This document shows, piece after piece, positions 56,808-64,000 of a DNA stretch of 64,000 nt. Both the position numbers and the translations under genes were made by a program. Below the pieces are notes generated by a model. That model saw nothing but the letters and a program-made list of their open reading frames with translations, was not told the DNA's origin and did no database searches. The first letter of the stretch is position 1, and each line of letters begins with the position of its first letter. This DNA is from Streptomyces spiroverticillatus (GTDB lineage: Bacteria > Actinomycetota > Actinomycetes > Streptomycetales > Streptomycetaceae): the NCBI GenBank assembly GCA_014650415.1, contig BMUX01000008.1, forward strand, positions 126,784-190,783, read 5' to 3'.

Positions 56808-57338
56808 TCAGCGACGTGGTGCGCGCACTTCGCCGAGTTCGGCGTTGAGGTCGGTCAAGAAGCGCAGTACGAGGGCGAGTTCGTCGCCGTCGAAGCGGGA
56901 GCGGGTGTTCTCGGTGGCGGCGGCGAGCGGCAGGAAGTGGCTGCGGGCGGCGGACCGGGCGCTGGGCTCGTAGTGCACGTGCACCACGCGGCGGTCCGCG
57001 CTCTCCCGTGAGCGCCGGATGTGCCCGGCGCCCTCCAGCCGGTCCAGGCACGCGGTCACCGCGCCCGAGGTCAGCCCCAGGTGCTCACGGAGCAGGCCGG
57101 GGGTGAGCGGGGTCTCGGAGTCCAGGATCGCGGCCAGCGCCTGGACGTCGGTGGCGTGCAGGCCCTGGCGGGCGGCGAAGCCGTGGACGAGGCGGTTGAT
57201 CTCCCCGTTCATACGGCGCAGTTGGACGGCGAAGGCCTGGAGGGAGGCGTCGGGCGCACCCGCGTCGTCCGCCGCCGGGTCGGGCGGTGTCGGTCCGGGG
57301 TTCGCGGGGGAGTCGTCTCGTTCACCTGTACTGGCCAC
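56808..57338 (-). CDS. MarR-family transcriptional regulator
   Basis: A 176-residue winged-helix regulator. The recognition helix lies in LTPGLLREHLGLTSGAVTAC followed by the wing (IRRSRESADRRVVHVHYEP). The N-terminal ~30 residues are Pro/Asp-rich and disordered. The GTG at 57338 is 8 bases below a TATAAG -10 box, suggesting a leaderless mRNA. It probably represses the downstream MMPL exporter and may bind the dyad between itself and the hexosaminidase gene. Confidence 0.9.
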   Translation of the reverse strand: MASTGERDDSPANPGPTPPDPAADDAGAPDASLQAFAVQLRRMNGEINRLVHGFAARQGLHATDVQALAAILDSETPLTPGLLREHLGLTSGAVTACLDRLEGAGHIRRSRESADRRVVHVHYEPSARSAARSHFLPLAAATENTRSRFDGDELALVLRFLTDLNAELGEVRAPRR

Positions 57339-57346
57339 GGGTTCAG

Positions 57347-57352
57347 CTTATA
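57347..57352 (-). promoter_or_regulatory. Possible -10 box of the MarR gene
   Basis: TATAAG on the minus strand, 8 bases before the GTG. It would give a leaderless transcript. A dyad (57360-57389) lies just upstream over the spacer and -35 area. Confidence 0.45.
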
Positions 57353-57359
57353 GAGCCGT

Positions 57360-57389
57360 GAATTTCCAGCTCATGAAGCTGTGAAATTC
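57360..57389. promoter_or_regulatory. Dyad between MarR and hexosaminidase genes
   Basis: GAATTTC-CAGCT, CATGA, then AGCTG-TGAAATTC form an imperfect inverted repeat. It lies upstream of the MarR -10 box and before the hexosaminidase -35 box, so one protein bound here could affect both. Confidence 0.5.
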
Positions 57390-57400
57390 CGGCCGAACCC

Positions 57401-57429
57401 TTGCAGAGCGCATACATCGCGGCCAGGAT
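57401..57429 (+). promoter_or_regulatory. HrdB-type promoter of the hexosaminidase gene
   Basis: TTGCAG (57401-57406), 17 bases, CAGGAT (57424-57429). The -10 is one base from TAGGAT. The predicted start of transcription is near 57436. Confidence 0.6.
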
Positions 57430-57440
57430 GACCACGCTCG

Positions 57441-57456
57441 TCTTGTCTAGACCTCT
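57441..57456 (+). promoter_or_regulatory. DasR-type operator (dre)
   Basis: TCTTGTCTAGACCTCT contains the palindromic core GTCTAGAC of the DasR-responsive element; I count 10 of 16 or more matches to AGTGGTCTAGACCACT. It lies just after the predicted transcription start of an N-acetylglucosaminidase gene, where a GlcNAc-responsive repressor is expected. Confidence 0.65.
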
Positions 57457-57487
57457 CGCCCCCCTTTCCTGGACTGGAGCAGCCTCG

Positions 57488-59536
57488 ATGTCTTCGGCAC
57501 ATCCCACCCGGCGCACCTTCGTCACCGGCACGGCCGCGCTCGCGGCGGCCGCCGCGCTCACTCCCGCCGCGGCCGGTGCGGCCCACGCCGAGAGCGCCGC
57601 CGGTCAACCGGCCGACGGCGGGCGGCCGTTGACCGTACCCGGACTTCAGCAGTGGACGCCCGGCCGCGGTTCCTACCGCTTCGGTGCGGACAGTCGGATC
57701 GTCCTGGACCGGGCGGACCGGGCCCGACTGGCCCCCACCGCGGCCCTGTTCGCCGACGACCTGCACACGCTCACCGGGCGCCGGGTCCCCGTGGTCACCG
57801 GTCACGCGAGGAGTGGTGACCTGTACCTGAGACTGCACGACGACAAGAACCCGGCCACCCGCGACGAGGGGTACACCCTCGCCTCCGGAGCTGTCATGAA
57901 CCTGTCTGCTGCGCGCGTGACCGGTGTCTTCCGGGGCACCCGCACCCTGCTCCAGCTCCTCCATCAGTCGCCCGTCGTCGCGGGCGGCACCGCAGTGGAC
58001 TGGCCGCTGAAGCCCTACCGGGGGCTGATGGTCGACAACGGCCGCAAGTACTTCACGCCCCAGTGGCTCAAGGCCACCGTCCGCAACATGGCGTACATGC
58101 AGCTCAACACGTTGCACCTGCACCTCACCGACAGCGAGGGCTTCCGGATCGAGTCCAGCTCGCACCCCGAAGTGGTGTCCAAGGACGGCTTCCTGACGAA
58201 GCGTGAGATCAAGGACCTGATCGCCTTCGCGCAGCAGCACCACATCGAGATCATCCCGGAGATCGACGTCCCCGGGCACATGACGCAGGTGCTCTCCGTC
58301 CACCCCGAGCTGGGCCTGCCGGGCTCGAAGACCACGCTCGACCTGAGCAAGGACGCCGTGTACGCGTTCGTACGCGACCTGCTGGAGGAGTACCTGCCGC
58401 TCTTCCCCGGCCGCTACTGGATGCTCGGCGGCGACGAGGCCGACTCGGTGAAGAACAACGCCTCGTACATCGCGTACGCCAAGGCCCACTACCTCCCCGC
58501 CGGCGGCGACCCGGCGAAGGTCACCGGCAACGACTGCGTCTTCGGCTTCCTGAACTGGGCCAACGACATCGTCCGCCGCCACGGCAAGACCATGCGTATG
58601 TGGAACGACGGCCTCAACGGCATCACCACCGCCGTCGTCAAGCCCTCCAACACCATCAACGTCGACTTCTGGACCTCGCGCGGCGCCGACCCCACGTGGC
58701 TCGTCGACCAGGGCTTCACCGTGATGAACGGCGGCAGCCCGCCCACCTACTACGCGGCCGGCGGCGGCTGGGACTACCGCAAGGACACGCCCTGGACGTA
58801 CGAGAACTGGCAGGTCGACGCCTTCCTCAACTGGGGTCCCGACGGCGAGACCCCCTCCCCGTACCGCACCGTCACGGGCGCCGCCAACCAGGGCACCTCC
58901 ATGCACATCTGGTGCGACGTCGGCGACCCGGAGACCGAGGAGCACGTCTCGGAGTACACCACCCGCCTCACCCACATCGTCGCCCAGGCCGGCTGGGGCT
59001 CGCCCAAGCCCGCCCCCGACTATCCCTCCTTCGTCCGCGCCCTCCAGCAGGTCGGCGACGCACCCGGCGGACGCGCCACCGCCGACCTCGCGATGGGCCG
59101 CCCGGTCCGCGCGACCTCGGGCCCGAACCCGGCGGCGGCCGTCGACGACGACCCCTCGACGGGCTGGAGCAGCGGCCCGGCGACCGGCGGACGCACCGCG
59201 CTGACCGTCGACCTCGGCAGCCAGGTCGCCCTCGACCGGGCGGCCGTCCAGTGGGGCGCACGGTTCGCCACCGCGTACCGGCTGGAGGTCTCCCGCGACG
59301 GACGACGGTGGTACGGCCTGGCCGCGACCGGCGCCGGAAAGGGCGGCACCACGCCCTACCGGAAGGCGACCACACCGCAGGACCTGATCGACTTCGACCC
59401 GAGGGCGGTCGGCATCGAGGAGTTCGAGCGGCTGACCGGGGTCGGCCGGTACGTCAGGCTTGTCGTGGAGACCGCTTCGGACGCGCAGGGCGTGGACGTG
59501 ATGTCGCTGCGGCTGTTCGGAGCGCCGCGCCGCTAG
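57488..59536 (+). CDS. Secreted GH20 beta-N-acetylhexosaminidase
   Basis: A 682-residue enzyme. The twin-arginine signal is TRRTFVTGTAALAAAAALTP. A GH20b-like domain precedes the barrel: KPYRGLMVDNGRKYF, LNTLHLHLTDSEGFRIES, IIPEIDVPGHM and the catalytic pair in MLGGDEAD. A C-terminal F5/8-type (CBM32-like) module carries DLGSQVALDRAAVQWG and RYVRLVVETASD. It would release GlcNAc from chitin-derived or glycan chains outside the cell. GGAG lies 10 bases before the ATG. Confidence 0.93.
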   Translation: MSSAHPTRRTFVTGTAALAAAAALTPAAAGAAHAESAAGQPADGGRPLTVPGLQQWTPGRGSYRFGADSRIVLDRADRARLAPTAALFADDLHTLTGRRVPVVTGHARSGDLYLRLHDDKNPATRDEGYTLASGAVMNLSAARVTGVFRGTRTLLQLLHQSPVVAGGTAVDWPLKPYRGLMVDNGRKYFTPQWLKATVRNMAYMQLNTLHLHLTDSEGFRIESSSHPEVVSKDGFLTKREIKDLIAFAQQHHIEIIPEIDVPGHMTQVLSVHPELGLPGSKTTLDLSKDAVYAFVRDLLEEYLPLFPGRYWMLGGDEADSVKNNASYIAYAKAHYLPAGGDPAKVTGNDCVFGFLNWANDIVRRHGKTMRMWNDGLNGITTAVVKPSNTINVDFWTSRGADPTWLVDQGFTVMNGGSPPTYYAAGGGWDYRKDTPWTYENWQVDAFLNWGPDGETPSPYRTVTGAANQGTSMHIWCDVGDPETEEHVSEYTTRLTHIVAQAGWGSPKPAPDYPSFVRALQQVGDAPGGRATADLAMGRPVRATSGPNPAAAVDDDPSTGWSSGPATGGRTALTVDLGSQVALDRAAVQWGARFATAYRLEVSRDGRRWYGLAATGAGKGGTTPYRKATTPQDLIDFDPRAVGIEEFERLTGVGRYVRLVVETASDAQGVDVMSLRLFGAPRR

Positions 59537-59545
59537 GGCCGGCGG

Positions 59546-59577
59546 GCAGGGACGCCGGCAGGGACGCCGGCAGGGAC
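59546..59577. repeat. 12-base tandem repeat after the hexosaminidase gene
   Basis: GCAGGGACGCCG occurs twice, followed by a partial third copy. It begins 9 bases after the stop codon. Confidence 0.85.
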
Positions 59578-59699
59578 CGGGAAGGGGCTCGCGGGGGCCT
59601 GCGGGCCCCTTCCCAAGTGCCCGCTGCCAGGGGACCTTTGGCCTGGATTCGGGCCCTTCGTCCCTGCCCCGCGCGTCCCTCCCGTACCACGATGGAGGC

Positions 59700-60605
59700 A
59701 TGGAAAGCCTCCCGGTCATCACCGCAGTCGACGGATCGGACCACAGCCTGAAGGCCCTCGAGTGGGCCCTGAAGGCGGCCCGCGCACGGGGCACGGAGCT
59801 GCTCGTCGTGCACGTCAGGACCGATCACACCAAGGCCCTCCCGATGCTGGGTTCCGTGCCCCTGATGCCTCCGTCTGCGGAAGAGGAGGTTCCGGTCCTC
59901 ACGGACGTACGGGACCTGCTGGCGGGCCGCGAGGACCTGCCGCCGGTGCGCTACGAGACCGTCAACGGCAGCCCTGCCGCCGAACTGGTCGAACTCAGCA
60001 CCCGGGCACAGCTCCTCGTCCTCGGCTCGCGCGGACGCGGCGGCTTCGCCAGCCTGCTCCTCGGCTCGGTCAGCCGGGCAAGCACCGCACGCGCCGCCTG
60101 CCCGGTGGTCGTCGTGCCGCACACGGCCGGCGCGGAGCCGGACGGACCCGCCCCGGTGGTGCTGGGCCTCGCCCCGGACGAGACCAGCGACGTCGTCATG
60201 GAGTTCGCCTTCGCGGAGGCCCGGCGGCGCGGAGCCGCGCTCCGGATCGTCACCACCTACCCCGTCCCGCTCTCCACGCTCGCCCTCGCGGGCGGGTACG
60301 GCAACGGCACCGACGCCGTCCACGCCTCCGAGGGCCCGAGCATCGAGGCCGACCTCCGGGAGGCCCAGTCGCACCGGCTGCGGCCCTTCACCCAGCGCTA
60401 CCCGGAGGTGCCGGTCGAGCAGGTCGTCGCCGCGTCCGACGCGGCGGGCCGCCTCGTCGTGGCCGCCCAGAACGCCGGTCTGCTCGTGGTGGGCAGGCAC
60501 CGGCGCAGGCTGAGCGCCGACTCGCTCCTGCTCGGCTCGGCGGCCAACGCGGTCCTGCTGCACGCGCACTGCCCGGTGGCGGTGATCCCGCCGAGGTCCG
60601 CCTAG
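59700..60605 (+). CDS. Tandem universal stress protein
   Basis: A 301-residue protein with two UspA domains. The first has VITAVDGSDHSLKALEWALK and the ATP-binding loop GSRGRGGFASLLLGSVS. The second begins VVLGLAPDETSDVVMEFAF and ends with GRHRRRLSADSLLLGSAANA. Two-domain USPs of this length are common in streptomycetes and respond to hypoxia or stress. No DevR-type site was identified upstream. Confidence 0.93.
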   Translation: MESLPVITAVDGSDHSLKALEWALKAARARGTELLVVHVRTDHTKALPMLGSVPLMPPSAEEEVPVLTDVRDLLAGREDLPPVRYETVNGSPAAELVELSTRAQLLVLGSRGRGGFASLLLGSVSRASTARAACPVVVVPHTAGAEPDGPAPVVLGLAPDETSDVVMEFAFAEARRRGAALRIVTTYPVPLSTLALAGGYGNGTDAVHASEGPSIEADLREAQSHRLRPFTQRYPEVPVEQVVAASDAAGRLVVAAQNAGLLVVGRHRRRLSADSLLLGSAANAVLLHAHCPVAVIPPRSA

Positions 60606-60630
60606 GTCTGCCCGGGTCCGCTGAGTTCTG

Positions 60631-61821
60631 CTAGGGCTTCTCGGCGACCGCCCCGACCGCGTCCAGGTCGCGGACCGCCACCGCCGTGCGGGCGATGATC
60701 GCGTCACAGATCGCGTCCGGCTGGTAGCGCGGCTGGATCGGGTTGCGGCCGCGCGTCGTCAGCCAGATGTAGAGCGGGTAGAGGCTCTGCCTGCGGTATG
60801 CCAGCCACGCCGCGCCGGGATCCGGCGCGGCGCCGCCCGCCTTCGCCAGGTGCTCCAGATACAGGGCGAGCAGGTCCCGCTCCCACGCGCGCCGGTCGTC
60901 CACCGCCAGCCCCGAGGTGATCAGGTACGCGACGTCGCAGGCCCAGCTGCCGCGCATCATCACCTGCCAGTCGACGAAGCCCATCCGCCCGTCGGCGGTG
61001 CGGTAGGTGTTGCCGATGTGCGCGTCCCCGTGCAGCAGCGTCTGCGGGCCCTCGGCGGCCTGCTCCAGCGAGCGCCGCAGCGCCGCGTACAGGACGTCCG
61101 GCGCGGGCCCCGGTTCCGTGGGCAGCACGGGGGCCGACCTGCGCATCCCGACCCGGGAGCGCGCGTTCATGCCGATCAGCCGGTCCAGGTTGGCGAAGTG
61201 GACGTCCGGCGTCTTCAGATACCCGTAGGCCGCCAGGGCCGGATCCGCCCACATCCGGCCGTGCCGGTGCGCCGTCTCCACCAGCAGCCCCTTCACCTCG
61301 GCGCGGGTGAACGGCGCCGTGGGATCCAGGAACACCGCACCCTTGCTGTCGGCCACGTCCTCCACCAGCACCACACTGCGCCCCGTCCCCGGGTGGGCCG
61401 CGCCGTGGAAGCCCCGGGGCGCCTCGATGTCCAGGGCGGGCCGGATCTCGTTGTAGAACGCGGGCTCCTGGACCAGGACGTCCGCCAGGTGCAGGGTGAG
61501 CCGTTGCAGCACCCCGGCCGTGGTCTTCGCGAACACCCGCTTCGGCAGCCCGGCCGCCGCACCGCTCTCGTTGTACGTCACCGCGATCCTGAACCGCGAC
61601 GAGGTCCCGCTGCTCACCGGCGTCACCTCGCACCCGGTCACCGCCGCACCGGGAGTCCCGGCGCACAGCACCGCCGTCAGCCACTGCGGGTTCACCTCAC
61701 CGGGACGTACCGGCACGTCGCCCGCCCGCCGGGCGGGAACCGTGCGGACCGCCTCACCGGCGGCGGCCGCCCCGATCCGTACCAGATTCTCCAGAATCTC
61801 CCGTGCGGCGTTCTTGGCCAT
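60631..61821 (-). CDS. APH-like phosphotransferase
   Basis: A 396-residue kinase-fold protein of the aminoglycoside phosphotransferase / choline-kinase-like group. The Brenner motif is LLHGDAHIGNTYRTADGRMG and the metal motif GFVDWQVMMRGSWACDVAYL. The N-lobe lysine is in KRVFAKTTAGV. The form is closest to the EcKinase-like family. The substrate is unknown, and resistance should not be assumed. Convergent with the universal stress gene (25 bases between ends). Confidence 0.85.
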   Translation of the reverse strand: MAKNAAREILENLVRIGAAAAGEAVRTVPARRAGDVPVRPGEVNPQWLTAVLCAGTPGAAVTGCEVTPVSSGTSSRFRIAVTYNESGAAAGLPKRVFAKTTAGVLQRLTLHLADVLVQEPAFYNEIRPALDIEAPRGFHGAAHPGTGRSVVLVEDVADSKGAVFLDPTAPFTRAEVKGLLVETAHRHGRMWADPALAAYGYLKTPDVHFANLDRLIGMNARSRVGMRRSAPVLPTEPGPAPDVLYAALRRSLEQAAEGPQTLLHGDAHIGNTYRTADGRMGFVDWQVMMRGSWACDVAYLITSGLAVDDRRAWERDLLALYLEHLAKAGGAAPDPGAAWLAYRRQSLYPLYIWLTTRGRNPIQPRYQPDAICDAIIARTAVAVRDLDAVGAVAEKP

Positions 61822-61946
61822 GCCCCACCCCTGTCCGCTGGACGTGACGGCCAGTCAATACGGCCCGGGGGCACGGCGGAAGAAGGCGTCGCCAGATGAG
61901 AGGCCCCGTTCCGGCGGCTGCGGATCCGAGAGCGCCGCTTTGACGG

Positions 61947-62615
61947 CTACTGCGCCCCGCCCTGTCCCGCGCTGCCGATCGGGCCGACCGTGACCGGCTT
62001 GCCCGAACCGTCCGTGACGGGCAGCGAGGCCGCGCCCGGCCAGGCCAGCACGACCGACTTCGTCTCGTCCGGCGGGGTCACCACCAGGCCGGTGATGCGC
62101 ACGCCCGTGCCGCCGGTGTCGTTGGTGGGGTAGTGGATGCCGAAGTACGTCGACTCGCCGCTCTTGAGCGTGCCCGGGACGACCGGCTCGCCGGTGCGCT
62201 TGGCGGACAGCGTGCCCTCCTTCGTCTTCAGGTCCACACCCGCGAACCCGGAGATCGCGCAGGCGCTGCCGCCGGTGTTCTTCAGCTCCACGGCGACCGT
62301 CTTGTCCTCGTCGCCGCCGACGGTGGCGTCCGTTGCGGTGATCTTCAGCCCGTCGGTGCGGCACTTGGCGACCTTGCCGCCGGTGTCGGAGCCGCCGCCG
62401 GTGGTGCTCTTGCCCGCCGAACCACCGGATCCCTGGTCCGGGGTGGCGTCGCCCGAGCCCGCGCCGCCCGTCGCGCCTTCCCCGCCCGACGACGAGGCGT
62501 TCGTCGGCGCCGAGGCCGGGCCGCCCTGTGCCGCGCCGTCGTCGTTCTGGCAGGCGGTGAGCGAGAGACCGGCGGCGACCGCGAGGGCGGCGAAGGTGAG
62601 CTTGCGAACGCGCAT
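61947..62615 (-). CDS. DUF4232-like lipoprotein
   Basis: A 222-residue exported lipoprotein. The signal ends in the lipobox LSLTACQN. A Gly/Ser/Thr-rich linker of ~60 residues follows, and then a beta-rich domain with two conserved cysteines (KCRTDGL ... GGSACAISGFAGVDL). The domain resembles DUF4232, common in Streptomyces cell surfaces. GAGGAAG lies 6-8 bases before the ATG. Its role is unknown. Confidence 0.88.
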   Translation of the reverse strand: MRVRKLTFAALAVAAGLSLTACQNDDGAAQGGPASAPTNASSSGGEGATGGAGSGDATPDQGSGGSAGKSTTGGGSDTGGKVAKCRTDGLKITATDATVGGDEDKTVAVELKNTGGSACAISGFAGVDLKTKEGTLSAKRTGEPVVPGTLKSGESTYFGIHYPTNDTGGTGVRITGLVVTPPDETKSVVLAWPGAASLPVTDGSGKPVTVGPIGSAGQGGAQ

Positions 62616-63015
62616 GATTTCTTCCTCAGCATCGGTGGACAGTGCCTGCTGCCCGGTACGGACGGCGTTGCTGATCACAAGGAGCCGCCCGGCCTGCTGA
62701 ATCGTTCCGCCCAACCCTTCCCTCATACACGGCTGTTACATGCCCGGGGGTGCCGGGACAGACCCGTGACACGAAGGATCTTGACCACAAGCGGTGGCCA
62801 GGACTCCGCCTCCGCCCCGAGGAGAAAGCGTGGACGGTACGGGAAGGTTCCTTGGGCCACGTGCACACGCACGCCATGATCGGAACCCGCCTTGCCCCGC
62901 TCCACCGCCCGGCGGTTAGTTTGTGGGGCAAGCACGGCAAGAACAGAGAACAGAGAACAGAGAACAGTGGGGCAGGAACGACACCAGGTGCCCACGAGAC
63001 GAGAGGTCGGCCACA
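62616..63015. other. 400-base divergent region before the kinase gene
   Basis: No gene is seen. A possible plus-strand promoter has TTGCCC (62893-62898) and, 17 bases later, a GTTAGT box, a weak match. A 7-base tandem repeat follows at 62941-62967. Confidence 0.5.
62941..62967 (+). repeat. 7-base tandem repeat, four units
   Basis: GAACAGA is repeated three times, then GAACAG, ending 48 bases before the kinase GTG. It lies in the likely mRNA leader and is purine-rich. Confidence 0.9.
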
Positions 63016-64000
63016 GTGACGCTGCGCGGAGGTGACCCTGCCGAGATCGGTGGCTACCGGCTGGAGGCACGCCTCGGCTCCGGCGGCATGGGCACGGTCT
63101 TCCTCGGGCGTACGGACTCGGGCCGCCCCGTCGCGATCAAGCTGATCCACCAGCAGTTCGCGGCCGACGAGGAGTTCCGTATCCGCTTCCGGCAGGAAGT
63201 GGCGGCGGCCCGCCGGGTGAGCGGCGCGTTCACCGCAGCCGTCGTGGACGCTGCCCCCGAGGCCGAGCAGCCGTGGATGGCGACGACGTACATCGAGGGC
63301 CAGACCCTCGCCCAGCGCATCACCGACCAAGGACCCGTCTCCGGACCGGAGCTGCGCACGCTCGCCATCGGCCTGACCGAGGCCCTGCGCGACATCCACC
63401 GCGCCGGCGTCGTCCACCGCGACCTCAAGCCCTCCAACGTCGTCCTCTCCCCGGAGGGCCCGCGCGTCATCGACTTCGGCATCTCGCGCGCCGCCGACCA
63501 GCAGACACTCACCATGACCGGGCGTGTCATCGGCACCCCGCCGTTCATGTCGCCGGAGCAGTTGCAGGCCCCGCGCGGGGTCGGCCCGCGGTCGGACGTG
63601 TTCTCGTTGGGCACGCTGCTGGTGTACGCGGCCACCGGGCAGGGTCCCTTCGACGCCGACAGCCCGTACATGACCGCCTACCAAGTCGTGCACGAGGAAC
63701 CCGCCCTCGACTCCGTCCCCGCACTGCTGCGCGCCGTCGTCGAACCCTGCCTGGCCAAGGAGCCCGAGGGCCGCCCCACCGCCGACGAACTCCTCGTACG
63801 GCTGCGCGACCTGCCCGGCGACCTCGGCGGGGCCGCCCCGACGGCGAGCAGCGCACGCACCCGCGACACGGACACCCAGCACCATCCGACGGCCCCCGCT
63901 TCCGAAAGGCCGGGCCGCAGCCGCCTGCGCCGACGGTGGCGGCCCGTGCTCGCGGCCGCCGTCGCCGTGGCGGCAATCGGCGGCGGCATCGCCGCGGTGA
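63016..64000 (+). CDS. Ser/Thr protein kinase, cut by window edge
   Basis: At least 328 codons, open at the right edge. A Hanks-type kinase: glycine loop LGSGGMGTVFLG, lysine in VAIKL, catalytic HRDLKPSNVV, DFGISRA, and SPEQLQ. A Pro/Thr-rich juxtamembrane linker and a membrane span (VLAAAVAVAAIGGGI) begin at about residue 312, so a PknB-like receptor with an outside domain is expected beyond the window. The GTG at 63016 has GAGAGG 9-10 bases upstream. Confidence 0.92.
   Translation, partial: MTLRGGDPAEIGGYRLEARLGSGGMGTVFLGRTDSGRPVAIKLIHQQFAADEEFRIRFRQEVAAARRVSGAFTAAVVDAAPEAEQPWMATTYIEGQTLAQRITDQGPVSGPELRTLAIGLTEALRDIHRAGVVHRDLKPSNVVLSPEGPRVIDFGISRAADQQTLTMTGRVIGTPPFMSPEQLQAPRGVGPRSDVFSLGTLLVYAATGQGPFDADSPYMTAYQVVHEEPALDSVPALLRAVVEPCLAKEPEGRPTADELLVRLRDLPGDLGGAAPTASSARTRDTDTQHHPTAPASERPGRSRLRRRWRPVLAAAVAVAAIGGGIAAV

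Noticed and set aside
60631..61821. Phosphotransferase considered as an aminoglycoside resistance gene
   Set aside because: Only the general APH/choline-kinase motifs are present. The nearest-looking group is EcKinase-like and no resistance context is seen.

Overview
The window reads as a chromosomal segment of a Streptomyces-like actinomycete. Composition is very GC-rich with strong third-position GC. Ribosome sites are GGAG/AAGG-like, GTG starts are frequent, and many ATGA/GTGA stop-start overlaps occur. Several families point the same way: an MsiK-like sugar ATPase, a DasR-type operator, LAL and GlxA-type regulators, and an ECF sigma factor with a fused C-terminal domain. I see no tRNA, rRNA, CRISPR array, insertion sequence, phage gene or replication origin. 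Three diverged copies of one intergenic repeat (about 6.7, 19.1 and 46.4 kb) are the only dispersed repeat family I found.

Layout. 0.3-6.1 kb: a methyltransferase, then a tightly coupled minus-strand operon of ECF sigma factor, zinc-finger membrane anti-sigma-like protein, ABC ATPase, ABC permease and a small membrane protein. 6.2-11.7 kb: ribbon-helix-helix protein, HAD remnant, a short second Rho, a methyltransferase, an unrecognised protein, two small proteins and an aldo/keto reductase. 11.9-18.6 kb: a malE-malF-malG-alpha-glucosidase operon facing an MsiK-like ATPase gene. malF and malG are separated by a 32-bp duplication that makes a 10-residue minicistron. 19.3-23.9 kb: NodB-like lipoprotein, acetyltransferase, an ECF41/SigJ-type sigma factor, and a divergent AhpD-like protein whose frame runs without a stop into a FAD oxidoreductase. 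Three ECF-type promoter sites with 16-nt spacers lie here.

24-40 kb: a redox island framed by two large LAL regulators, each next to a 507-residue GMC oxidoreductase. Between and after them lie a zinc alcohol dehydrogenase, secreted hydrolase, PAP2 phosphatase, FMN reductase, catalase-like peroxidase, aldehyde dehydrogenase and an ABM-domain membrane protein. A nearly identical 16-bp motif lies upstream of both GMC genes. 40-46 kb: O-methyltransferase, a secreted protein-arginine deiminase homologue with all four catalytic residues, an unrecognised protein, and a YahK-type alcohol dehydrogenase divergent from an XRE regulator.

46.4-51.5 kb: xdhABC, the xanthine dehydrogenase operon, preceded by a promoter and a 25-codon leader ORF. 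51.6-57.3 kb: MFS exporter divergent from a GlxA/AraC regulator, then a MarR-MMPL efflux unit. 57.4-64 kb: Tat-exported beta-N-acetylhexosaminidase with promoter and DasR-like operator, tandem universal stress protein, a phosphotransferase, a DUF4232-type lipoprotein, and the start of a membrane Ser/Thr kinase cut by the window edge.

The genes mostly concern sugar and amino-sugar uptake, purine breakdown, oxidation of alcohols and aldehydes, redox stress and efflux. All assignments come from reading motifs. No database search was run, so statements on novelty are provisional.
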